Origin: Fen-1308 sp035319125
GTDB taxonomy: Bacteria > Nitrospirota > Thermodesulfovibrionia > Thermodesulfovibrionales > Dissulfurispiraceae
Length of the DNA: 64,000 bases
Direction: 5' to 3'
Assembly: GCA_035319125.1 (NCBI GenBank)
Contig: DATHDG010000006.1
Coordinates: 1 to 64,000, forward strand
The stretch's first letter is position 1. Every line of letters starts with the position of its first letter. Position numbers and translations under genes: made by a program. The notes beneath the pieces were generated by a model that saw only the letters and a program-made list of their open reading frames with translations, was not told where the DNA came from and did not search any database. Shown here piece by piece: positions 31,870 through 40,303 of the stretch.

Positions 31870-33057
31870 CTATTCGTCGGGGTTGTATGGCTCTTTGACT
31901 GATACAATTGGTTTTCCGGATGATGATGGTGGCCGAAACAAATGTCCCGTTATCATACCCTTTGTAGTACCAAAGGCGGCCACAGCCCATGCGGTTATCA
32001 GGCCTATATAATAGAATATGCTAACCCATTGAAACAGAGGAAGGCCGGTGTGATATGCTAATTGTGCGATACCGGTTACGCAGGTGCCGACCGGGAAGGT
32101 AAAAGCCCAATAGGTCAGTGCAAATCTCATTTGTCGGCTACGAGCTCGAAGAGTCAGAAGAATCGCAAAGCAGGTCCACAGGATAACAAATCCAAAAATA
32201 GGCACACTATATAACACGGCAAACAACTTAAAGCCATAAGCGATCTGTACAGGAACAGCATCAATTGCGACAGTACCAAGTATGCCCGCAACAGTCATAG
32301 ATTGACCTAAAGGACCTAAGACAATCCATAGCGTAGGTACCCTGGAAGTGCCGGATGTGCCGTGATGCGCCAACCGACTCCATATCATGGATATGATAAT
32401 CAGGGCTGCCACGAGGCTTAACCCGAACATGGAAAAACAGAGGTAAAACATAGTTTGCCTCAATACCCCCCCTGGGGCATGAGGTATGAGCATTGCGCCG
32501 ATTGCAGCTGATACCATCGGAGGAACAACAGGCATCAACCATCCTCCAAAAGCAGAGTCCGAACGAACTTTGAATACCGTGAATAAACGATAAGGAATTG
32601 TTATGGCTGATCCAATCCCTGCAATGGTGCCAAGAAACCATAGTATCCACGTAATTCTAAGAGCAATTTCCTGATCTAAAATGCTGTTGCCCAACAAAAG
32701 AGTCCCGCCTGCAATGGTGAGAGTGGCCATGGGCGGGGCCCCATAGAACTGAGCCATCATCGGGTCCTGAAAATGTCTTTTCCAGGCATTATGCTGATGG
32801 AATAAGTGGGCGCATGTGGCAATAACAAGACCTATAAACATAAGGGAAGCTATGCACCATATGACTACAGCAAAGCCGCGAAGATTTTGTGAAAATATGG
32901 GTAATGATGCAGCTGCATTGGCAATGATCCCGGTGCCCATAACCGATGCAAACCAGTTCGGACCGAGTTCATAGTCATTGGTCGCTCCTGTGACCGTATA
33001 AAAAAAACGTTTCCACCAGAAGCCTTTGGTGCTTATGTTTCTAGGATCGTTGACCAT
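31870..33057 (-). CDS. TDT-family (TehA/Ssu1/SLAC1-like) anion transporter
   Basis: This 395-residue membrane protein has about ten helices of the TDT/SLAC1 fold: NWFASVMGTGIIANAAASLP at the first helix, GAPPMATLTIAGGTLLLGN, and YWAFTFPVGTCVTGIAQLAY near the C-terminus. TDT members move tellurite-related substrates, C4-dicarboxylates, chloride or nitrate (SLAC1) or sulfite (Ssu1). The substrate cannot be assigned. Two other sulfite-exporter-type genes lie 4 kb away, which makes an organic or sulfur anion plausible but unproven. The N-terminus adds about 30 cytosolic residues. Confidence 0.85.
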   Translation of the reverse strand: MVNDPRNISTKGFWWKRFFYTVTGATNDYELGPNWFASVMGTGIIANAAASLPIFSQNLRGFAVVIWCIASLMFIGLVIATCAHLFHQHNAWKRHFQDPMMAQFYGAPPMATLTIAGGTLLLGNSILDQEIALRITWILWFLGTIAGIGSAITIPYRLFTVFKVRSDSAFGGWLMPVVPPMVSAAIGAMLIPHAPGGVLRQTMFYLCFSMFGLSLVAALIIISMIWSRLAHHGTSGTSRVPTLWIVLGPLGQSMTVAGILGTVAIDAVPVQIAYGFKLFAVLYSVPIFGFVILWTCFAILLTLRARSRQMRFALTYWAFTFPVGTCVTGIAQLAYHTGLPLFQWVSIFYYIGLITAWAVAAFGTTKGMITGHLFRPPSSSGKPIVSVKEPYNPDE

Positions 33058-33226
33058 GCCGGCCTTACCATGTTGATGCTGGTTTCTCCTGATCAGATAT
33101 CAAATGATTATCCGACTTTAATAAAAGTATATCATCATTAACCTGAAAGTCATTGTACCAATGTCAAAAAAGCACTCAGATTGCGCTACAATCCTCAAAT
33201 AACTGCATAATGATTATATTTACTCA

Positions 33227-33235
33227 TGATATAAT
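33227..33235 (+). promoter_or_regulatory. Extended -10 promoter
   Basis: TGATATAAT, a perfect extended -10, lies 22 bp before the ATG at 33257, in a non-coding gap. The same nine bases precede yajQ and the gene at 46054. Confidence 0.55.
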
Positions 33236-33256
33236 TGAATTCTACGGATATCGTTA

Positions 33257-34753
33257 ATGGAAAGATCACTGTCGTCAAGCCAGGAACTCTACCACGAAAT
33301 TTTCGGTTCTATCCTTGACAGGACTGAAATGAGCCCCTATCTTCTGCTGCGTGCCGGCGGCTACAGGGCTGCCCTGAGGCAGGCGACTAAGATGATGGGA
33401 AACCGTGGTTTCGATACGCGTGGCAGCAGCGAGCTTAGGCCCAGCGAGAAAAGCCGGGCTTTGAGATACGTTGAACAGGCATGCAAATATTTTTCTGAGT
33501 GGATGTTTCCGTTCTGTCTTGCACAGCTTGAAAGTCTTCTGTCCTTGAAATCAGAGAACATAGAGTTGTATGAAGAATGCGTGAGGTCATTGAATAAGCT
33601 TCGACAGATTCTTGCTGACCCCTTGTTCAGGCATATAGTAAACGATGATCCGCGGCATCTTTTTCTGCTTGCTTCATCAAAAAAATATCCTCATGTATTC
33701 CAGGGATATCAAAATGGAAACTTGCAAGTGCCTGAGGAATGGCAACATATGGCCTGTGCTATTCTAAAAATGGCCCACTTGGCCAAATCCGTAGAAGAAG
33801 ATAGTCAGGATATAAATGATTACGCGCAGCTTGGAATGTTTCTTGAAACTGAAGGATTGAGCCTTCAGGATCTTTATAGATACAACTGGGAAAATCCGGT
33901 CAGACTTCCATCAAGCGAAGCTGCACACAGAGCGTTTGTGAAGATCTCGACTTTTTTCCATAAGATTCGGGAGTCCTTGATCTTTGATACTAAGAAGGGG
34001 TGTCTCGTTTTCAATAGCGGCGATGGAGTAGATGTCGACATTGCCGAGATAAAGGCGAGACTGAAGAGCCCTGAAAGCATGTTTACCAAGCTGGGCAAAA
34101 GCGTGGAGGAGGAGGCATACGATATAAGAGATATCCTTGCGATAACATTCATTTTGAAAAGCAAGGAAGACACCCTTAAGCTTTTTCACGCTCTGCAGAA
34201 GCGGGGGGTAATATTACAGGAAAATACGGTTTCTCATTCCATAACTCAGACGCTTTTTGACAGTCCTGATGATATGGTAGAAGCGACACGCCGGCTTATG
34301 GTTAGCCTTTCTCAGAGCGAAGGCCGAACGGAACAACCTGATAGCGCTGACTTGCGAGAAAATGCAGGAAGGTTTTTTGAGGCATTGAGTGTCAATGCAG
34401 CCAAGAACCTGCATTCATCAGCCGGTCACAAAAAATTTCAGTGCAAGATTACTTTTTCATTGCCTATTCATCGAACAGCCGACACAAACCAGATTGTCGT
34501 ACCCGGCACATCAGCATATGAAAATAGGGATTCGATCGGAATAATGACAGAACAGCATACGCTCAGCATAGAGCTGCGTATATCCGATGAGCAAAGCTGG
34601 CATGACTCAGAACAGCAAGGCGACTCCCATCATGATGCGTATAAGTTTCGTCAGCTGATTTCGGTAATGAACAGGGTATTTAAGGGCAGCTTCCGTTTTC
34701 CATCAGAGTATATCGAGCAATTACGGAGAGATCAGATCAGGCTATTTTCTTGA
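33257..34753 (+). CDS. Divergent RelA/SpoT-fold protein (TIGR04552-like)
   Basis: This 498-residue soluble protein has a mid-region (about 262-325) reading EIKARLKSPESMFTKLGK ... YDIRDILAITFIL. It resembles the (p)ppGpp synthetase core, where R-x-K-S-P-x-S-I-x-x-K and D-x-x-x-x-R-I-I-V are conserved. The conserved Arg of the second motif is Thr here, so catalysis may be altered. The flanks (1-250 and 400-498) are helical and not recognised. I recall similar long proteins (TIGR04552 family) in myxobacteria and related groups, but this is memory, not a search. The gene is monocistronic and convergent with the WD40 gene, 18 bp away. Confidence 0.6.
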   Translation: MERSLSSSQELYHEIFGSILDRTEMSPYLLLRAGGYRAALRQATKMMGNRGFDTRGSSELRPSEKSRALRYVEQACKYFSEWMFPFCLAQLESLLSLKSENIELYEECVRSLNKLRQILADPLFRHIVNDDPRHLFLLASSKKYPHVFQGYQNGNLQVPEEWQHMACAILKMAHLAKSVEEDSQDINDYAQLGMFLETEGLSLQDLYRYNWENPVRLPSSEAAHRAFVKISTFFHKIRESLIFDTKKGCLVFNSGDGVDVDIAEIKARLKSPESMFTKLGKSVEEEAYDIRDILAITFILKSKEDTLKLFHALQKRGVILQENTVSHSITQTLFDSPDDMVEATRRLMVSLSQSEGRTEQPDSADLRENAGRFFEALSVNAAKNLHSSAGHKKFQCKITFSLPIHRTADTNQIVVPGTSAYENRDSIGIMTEQHTLSIELRISDEQSWHDSEQQGDSHHDAYKFRQLISVMNRVFKGSFRFPSEYIEQLRRDQIRLFS

Positions 34754-34771
34754 GGATGACTTTAATGCTGC

Positions 34772-35770
34772 CTATTGGCCAGTCTGTCCTGTTCCGGATA
34801 TCTCAGATCCGTTTTTTACATTCCAAAGCCTGACAGTGCTGTCCCAACTGCCTGAGACGGCATATCTGCCATCAGCAGAGAGCGCGGCAGATGAAATATA
34901 ATTTTCATGTCCATTGAAGGTCAGCATGTCTTCGCCGGTTGGCATGTACCACAGCTTCATAGTTAGATCCTTGCCGCCGGCAGAAAGCAGGTAATTCCCG
35001 TCTGCCGACAGTGAAAGTGCAGTGATCCAATATTCATGACCCATCAGCCTCTTAAGCAATTTCCCCGAGGCAATGTCCCATATGGCTATGGTGTGATCCC
35101 AGCTGCCAGAAATAGCTAAACTGCCGTCTTGTGAAAAAAGCACGGCGCTCACTACGCTTCCATGAGCATCGAATTGCTTCAATTTTGCTCCTGTAGCGAT
35201 ATCCCATAAGATTGTCGTCGTATCAGAACTGCCGGTAAGGATGAATCTGCCGTCCGGCGAGAAAGCTACAGAAGTTACAACATCATCATGGCCTTTAAAA
35301 AGGCGCATCACTTTGCCGGTCTCAATATCCCATAATATGGCTGTCTTGTCAGAGCTGCCAGAAACCATTTGTCTTCCGTCTGGTGATATTGCTATTGCAT
35401 TGACCGCCGCTGTATGGCCCTTGAATGTGCCGGTCAGCCTGCCATCGCCGACATTCCACATAAGTATTATTTTGTCTATGCCCCCTGACAAAACAGACTG
35501 GCTGTTCCGAGAAAAAGCGACGCATGTGACATGATCTGTATGACCTTCAAGCGATGCGATCTCTTGGCATGAAGGAACTGACCAGAGTTTTGTAGCCATG
35601 TCCCATCCGCCGGAGGCAAACATGCTCCCGTCTGGAGAAAATGCGACGGCTGTGACGATATCGTTGTGGGCAGGCGATGCAAACTTTCGTTCATTAAGTC
35701 CGGCGCAGCCGTTTAGAGTCATAAAACTGACTGTAATCAATGCGATTGTGCTGCTTCTTATCAGATTCAT
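34772..35770 (-). CDS. WD40-repeat lipoprotein
   Basis: This 332-residue protein from the ATG at 35770 has a signal peptide with a lipobox (MNLIRSSTIALITVSF, then LNGC), so it is a lipoprotein. Seven WD40 repeats follow, each about 42 residues, with AVAFSPDGSMFASGGWDMATKLW and VSGSWDSTVRLWNV-type ends, making a full seven-bladed propeller. Such propellers are protein-binding scaffolds, and the envelope location is inferred from the lipobox. The frame opens at 35809, but the longer start would add residues before the signal peptide, and neither start has a clear ribosome-binding site. It has no operon partners. Confidence 0.85.
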   Translation of the reverse strand: MNLIRSSTIALITVSFMTLNGCAGLNERKFASPAHNDIVTAVAFSPDGSMFASGGWDMATKLWSVPSCQEIASLEGHTDHVTCVAFSRNSQSVLSGGIDKIILMWNVGDGRLTGTFKGHTAAVNAIAISPDGRQMVSGSSDKTAILWDIETGKVMRLFKGHDDVVTSVAFSPDGRFILTGSSDTTTILWDIATGAKLKQFDAHGSVVSAVLFSQDGSLAISGSWDHTIAIWDIASGKLLKRLMGHEYWITALSLSADGNYLLSAGGKDLTMKLWYMPTGEDMLTFNGHENYISSAALSADGRYAVSGSWDSTVRLWNVKNGSEISGTGQTGQ

Positions 35771-35860
35771 TCGCGTGATCAGGGCAATTATGGTGCAATA
35801 AACGCTCATAATGTAATATAGTAATGTGCCGCGGAAAAAAAAGTATAGTTCAAGATATTC

Positions 35861-37375
35861 ATGATCAACCTAACCAAAAGGACTTTCCTTGATAAAGTCA
35901 GAAAAGGGTTGATTCCAACTCTTTACAGAGAGGTGGACTATGCAGATCCGTTCATTGTCTACCGATCGCTCGTCAAACGCAAACATACCATCTTTCTGGA
36001 CAGTGCAAAAGGGACACCTAAAATAGCCCGTTATTCATTCATCGCAGCAGATCCATACCTAATTTTCAGGATCAAGGATGGTGAAATCGAGCTGGATGAG
36101 TGTTGCAGCGGGCGGAGAACGGTGTCTTCCAGAACACCAACAGAACGCCTGAGTGAACTCTTGATGTCATATCCGCAAATGCCGGAAGATGGATTGCCGC
36201 CTTTTCAGGGAGGTGCAGTGGGGTTGCTCAGCTACGATTTTGTGCGCTATATTGAAAAAATTCCTGCGAAATCAGTGGATGATCTCCAGATACCGGATGC
36301 ACACTTCCTTTTTTTTGATCGCCTGATGGCATTTGATCATGTTTTGAAAAAAGCATGGATTATATTCGCGCCCGGTGCGCGATCAACAGGGCTTGGATAC
36401 GTGGACATTCAGGATATTGACTGGGGGGCTGCGTACGACGAAGCAGAGTCGGAGCTGGCTCGATCATGCGGATTTTCTGAAATTGAAACACAGGCATCCA
36501 TGGGAGATTTAAACAGGGGTGCGCATATAAAAATATCTTCGGTCAGCCATGAAATGTCGAAAGATAATTATATGGAGATTGTATCAAGGGCTAAGGAATA
36601 TATTGCTGCAGGGGATATTTTCCAGGCAAACCTGTCACAGCGTATTTCAGCGGTCATTGGGGATGCAGATCCTTTGATAATTTATGAGGTGCTGCGTAAG
36701 GTGAACCCTTCGCCATTTGCGGCTTACGCAGATTTCGGCGAGTATCAGATTGCCAGTTCTTCGCCTGAAAGGCTCATTGAAATGAGGAACAGCGTAATAG
36801 AGACAAGGCCGATTGCGGGTACTCGCCCGCGCGGAAGAGATGGCTTTGAGGATTCCATGATGAGGTCCGAACTGCTCCTGAATGAGAAGGAAAGGGCGGA
36901 GCACATAATGCTTATCGATCTGGAACGGAATGACTTGGGCCGGGTGTCGCAGTACGGCAGCGTCAAGGTCGATGAGTTTATGATTACAGAGGATTACTCT
37001 CATGTAATCCATATCGTGTCGAATGTGCTGGGCATTGCAAGGCAGGGGGTCTCGTGCCTAGATGTGATCAAGGCTGTATTCCCGGGCGGCACGATCACCG
37101 GTGTCCCCAAGGTCCGCTGCATGGAGATAATCGATGAGCTGGAGCCTGTAAGAAGAGGGCCCTACACAGGCTCTCTCGGCTACTTCGGATTCTCAGGCAA
37201 TATGGACTTCAATATCATAATACGCACCTTTGTTATAAAAGGCGGTTGTGTCTATATACAGGTAGGAGCGGGCATCGTAGCCGATTCTGACCCCGAGAGG
37301 GAATATTTTGAAACTCTTAAGAAAGCTGAGGCCTTGCTCAAAACACTCGGTGAATTTGTGATACAGCCTGTTTAA
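35861..37375 (+). CDS. trpE: Anthranilate synthase component I (TrpE)
   Basis: This 504-residue chorismate-binding enzyme has an N-terminal domain (YADPFIVYRSLV) and a catalytic chorismate domain from about 230. The domain includes AAGDIFQANLSQR, SSSPERLIE, TRPIAGTRPRGR, ERNDLGRV, FPGGTITGVPK, and GYFGFSGNMDFNIIIRTF ending QVGAGIVADSDPE. The A in PIAGT favours anthranilate synthase over PabB (usually PIKGT), although some PabB also carry Ala. It makes anthranilate from chorismate with a TrpG glutaminase, which is not in the window. The gene is unusually isolated from other trp genes. Confidence 0.85.
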   Translation: MINLTKRTFLDKVRKGLIPTLYREVDYADPFIVYRSLVKRKHTIFLDSAKGTPKIARYSFIAADPYLIFRIKDGEIELDECCSGRRTVSSRTPTERLSELLMSYPQMPEDGLPPFQGGAVGLLSYDFVRYIEKIPAKSVDDLQIPDAHFLFFDRLMAFDHVLKKAWIIFAPGARSTGLGYVDIQDIDWGAAYDEAESELARSCGFSEIETQASMGDLNRGAHIKISSVSHEMSKDNYMEIVSRAKEYIAAGDIFQANLSQRISAVIGDADPLIIYEVLRKVNPSPFAAYADFGEYQIASSSPERLIEMRNSVIETRPIAGTRPRGRDGFEDSMMRSELLLNEKERAEHIMLIDLERNDLGRVSQYGSVKVDEFMITEDYSHVIHIVSNVLGIARQGVSCLDVIKAVFPGGTITGVPKVRCMEIIDELEPVRRGPYTGSLGYFGFSGNMDFNIIIRTFVIKGGCVYIQVGAGIVADSDPEREYFETLKKAEALLKTLGEFVIQPV

Positions 37376-37395
37376 TTTATAAATGAATTGTTGTA

Positions 37396-37401
37396 TATTA
37401 T
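37396..37401 (+). promoter_or_regulatory. -10 box 6 nt before the ATG (leaderless candidate)
   Basis: TATTAT ends 6 nt before the ATG at 37408 and no Shine-Dalgarno is present in the intergenic sequence. A -10 here would start transcription at the start codon. Confidence 0.4.
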
Positions 37402-37407
37402 ACAGTA

Positions 37408-38328
37408 ATGAAAGTCCTGGTCGTTACCAGTGCTCAAAATTCGGCGAAGGGGCTATGCCTCATTCTTGAAGCCGAGGGTTACGAATGCCTTATCCTGAGC
37501 AAAAGCGATCAGGCAATTAACACTATTTACCATGAGTTGCCTGAGATGGTAATGCTGGATATAGCATTAACCAAGCCGTCTGCAGCAGAAATCCTTTCAA
37601 AGCTGAAATCCGCGCCATCGACATGGGATATTCCTGTATTGATTATCGCTTCGATGAAGTCTGCCTCCAAAATAGCTAAATGCTATGAGCTTGGAGCGCA
37701 CGACTATATTTCGAAACCATTCTTCAAAGAGGAAATTGTTGCAAGAATCAGAAATGTGGGATATGTATGCGAAAAAATGAAGGAGTTCGAAAAGCTTCTC
37801 GTCAGGGACTATCTTACCGGAATATACAATCGCAAGTTCTTCATGGAACGATTTGTGGAGGAATTGGCATGGGCGGCAAGATACCAGGAACCCTTGTCTT
37901 TTATTATCCTTGACATAGACCATTTCAAGAAAATCAATGATACTTACGGCCACAGCTGCGGCGATGAAGTATTGAGGCAGCTGTCAAAAATCCTCACGTC
38001 GACGCTGCGAGCCCATGATATTGTCGCACGTTACGGCGGCGAAGAATTTGTTGTTCTGCTATCAAACACAAATGTAGACGAATGCCTTACGGTTGCTGAG
38101 AAATTGAGAATAACAGTGCAGGAGAGCGATTTCCATTGTGCGGAAAACAGTATAACACTACCGGTTACCATTAGCATTGGTGTAACATCAAGCGATAGCG
38201 GGTTTGATTTAAATCCGGACAGCATGATCATAAAGGCTGATCATGCTCTTTATGAGGCAAAGGGGGCTGGACGAAATAGAGTGGTTTCTTCTACTGAAAA
38301 AGGGAGCATGAGCGTCAATGAAAGTTAA
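37408..38328 (+). CDS. PleD-like receiver-GGDEF diguanylate cyclase
   Basis: This 306-residue protein has a receiver domain (1-120) with MLDIALTKP holding the likely phosphoacceptor Asp and YISKPFFKEE as the Lys box. A complete GGDEF domain follows (about 145-300), with DIDHFKKINDTYGHSCGDEVL and the active site RYGGEEFVVLL. The auto-inhibitory R-x-x-D motif is not obvious. It makes cyclic di-GMP when the receiver is active. The stop overlaps the following pseudo-kinase gene by 11 bp, so the two are a coupled pair. The start has no ribosome-binding site but a -10 box directly upstream. Confidence 0.9.
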   Translation: MKVLVVTSAQNSAKGLCLILEAEGYECLILSKSDQAINTIYHELPEMVMLDIALTKPSAAEILSKLKSAPSTWDIPVLIIASMKSASKIAKCYELGAHDYISKPFFKEEIVARIRNVGYVCEKMKEFEKLLVRDYLTGIYNRKFFMERFVEELAWAARYQEPLSFIILDIDHFKKINDTYGHSCGDEVLRQLSKILTSTLRAHDIVARYGGEEFVVLLSNTNVDECLTVAEKLRITVQESDFHCAENSITLPVTISIGVTSSDSGFDLNPDSMIIKADHALYEAKGAGRNRVVSSTEKGSMSVNES

Positions 38329-40150
38329 TTTCCTGACTAGAGTTAATACTTGGCTATTTGTAATACCTGCACTTTTGATTTTAATACTTTACTTGGGTAT
38401 TGGCGCATGGTTCTATTTTTCAGGTGCCACATTTGTACTCAGGGACTTCCATTCGGCGCAACTGGCAACGATGCTCTCTGACAAGCGAAATGTGATGGAT
38501 CTGTGGATTGATGTCAGAAAAAAGGCCGTTGACGATATAGCAAAAAGCAGTGTTGTTGCAGGCGGGGTTCAGGACATTATTAAAGCCGAATCAACTCCAA
38601 AAGAGGAGATGCCGGTAGCATCCCAAGACAAGAGGCAGATTGACGCGGCGGCTGATGCCCGTCAGAAATTGTCGAGAGTTATGGATGGTTTCAGCCAGTT
38701 TAAGGAAGTGTCTATTATTTCCAAAGATGGAAAAGTTATCTGGGATACCAACAGTGAAGCAATAGGGCACGAGTGGAATAACAAAGAAATTCTCAAAGCG
38801 GCATCATCAGGACGGACCGAAGTTGTGTCGACCAAACCAGGTTTATGGAATGGCCCTGAGATGCTTATGTTTATTGCATCGGTTGCGGGAGAAGGCCAGA
38901 ATAGCGATGCGGTAATAATAGCAGTGCCGAATGCTGCTGACCTTGCCGCATCACTCAAAGTTGAAAAGGGTTTTTATGAAACCGGAAAAGTTTCCATTAT
39001 AGACGGCAACGGAAATGTTGTTGCGGCAAAAGACATGACTGACGTGGGCAAGATTAAATACAATATCAATCACCAAGATAATGAAGAAGTGGGTTATCGC
39101 GAAGGCTTTTATTACACGGCGATGCCATTAAAATCCAGTCAACTCAGGCTTATAGCGACTCTTGATGCGATAGAGGCTGCTAAGCCGCTTAAATCGCTGG
39201 GAACAGTTTATCTTGCATTTGCAGCTTTGATTGTTTTCGTGATTCTTCTGCAGATATTAATTATTGCCCCGAAGGTTGTGGAAAAACCGCTTGCCAGGCT
39301 TGTCAAGGCAACTCAATCTGTTGCGGAAGAAGACATGCGAGTAAATTTGCGCAAGGGGTATATAGGAGAGCTTCGATTACTTGCTGAGGGTTTTTCTGAG
39401 ATGGTCATGGGGTTGAGACGGAAAAGGATGGCTGACAGGGAGCTGGCAGAAGCCGAAGTTGCTCGCTCGAGGGCATCCTTCATTGATGGCGTATCGGCTG
39501 AAATCAAAACCCGCCTGGAAATGATCGCCGGTGATCTTGAGGCGGGCAGAACTATCGGTGAAGAGCAGGTTAGCAATCCTGCTGGACAGATCAGAACTCT
39601 CTCGGCCACTATCGCCGATCTGAATTATCTCATCCGCGTTAAAGGTAATGAAGTGCGATTTTCCAAAAAGGAGTTTAAATTGTGTGATTTGCTTGCCGAA
39701 ATCGAAGAACCTTGCCGTTCCCTGATCGGAGGCAAGGAGGTCGCATTAATAATTGACTGTTCTGACGATGCATCCATGATTTCATTGTCGGTGGATAAGC
39801 AACTGTTTAATATAATGAGCTCGGCTCTATTGCGCGAGTCATTACTGCATACTGATGTCGGAACGGTGACTCTGTTGCCTTTAAGGATGTCAGAAGGGGG
39901 TATTGAATTTCTTTCTTTGGCTGTTTCTGATACCGGACATGGGATAGAGCAGCCGCTCATCGACAGGATTATGAAGAAGGACGTTTTTGTGGCATCCCAC
40001 CTGGAACTTTGTGTTGCGCGTGCGGCCGTTGAGATGCTTGACGGAAAGATGACTGTTGAGAGTATTACCGGTAAAGGTTCGCTTATTACAATTGCAATAC
40101 CGTTGAGCAACCCTGTTCAGGCTGTTTCAGAACCCTCTGCTGTTAGTTAG
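38318..40150 (+). CDS. Membrane sensor protein with degenerate histidine kinase core
   Basis: This 610-residue protein has membrane helices around 12-36 and 288-312 enclosing a Cache-type periplasmic region, then a HAMP domain (about 312-365) and a kinase-like region. The HisKA box reads SAEIKTRLEM where S-H-E-x-R-T-P-L is expected: Ala394 replaces the phosphoacceptor His. In the ATPase domain the N-box Asn is Ser (NIMSSAL) and the G2 box GLGL is HLEL, while the G1 box DTGHGI is intact. It should not autophosphorylate and looks like a pseudokinase, perhaps a ligand-responsive regulator of the diguanylate cyclase it overlaps by 11 bp. Confidence 0.8.
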   Translation: MKVNFLTRVNTWLFVIPALLILILYLGIGAWFYFSGATFVLRDFHSAQLATMLSDKRNVMDLWIDVRKKAVDDIAKSSVVAGGVQDIIKAESTPKEEMPVASQDKRQIDAAADARQKLSRVMDGFSQFKEVSIISKDGKVIWDTNSEAIGHEWNNKEILKAASSGRTEVVSTKPGLWNGPEMLMFIASVAGEGQNSDAVIIAVPNAADLAASLKVEKGFYETGKVSIIDGNGNVVAAKDMTDVGKIKYNINHQDNEEVGYREGFYYTAMPLKSSQLRLIATLDAIEAAKPLKSLGTVYLAFAALIVFVILLQILIIAPKVVEKPLARLVKATQSVAEEDMRVNLRKGYIGELRLLAEGFSEMVMGLRRKRMADRELAEAEVARSRASFIDGVSAEIKTRLEMIAGDLEAGRTIGEEQVSNPAGQIRTLSATIADLNYLIRVKGNEVRFSKKEFKLCDLLAEIEEPCRSLIGGKEVALIIDCSDDASMISLSVDKQLFNIMSSALLRESLLHTDVGTVTLLPLRMSEGGIEFLSLAVSDTGHGIEQPLIDRIMKKDVFVASHLELCVARAAVEMLDGKMTVESITGKGSLITIAIPLSNPVQAVSEPSAVS

Positions 40151-40303
40151 CCTGACAAATCATAGTTATTCCCTTTAAGTTTGAAGAATAGCACCATTTT
40201 TGTTAACATTAACTCTGAGCTTTAATCCGCATCAATCCGCTATTAAGCCTGGACAGTCTATGATTACAGGGTGATAGACAGTAGCAGAGAAAAGGAGTGC
40301 GTT

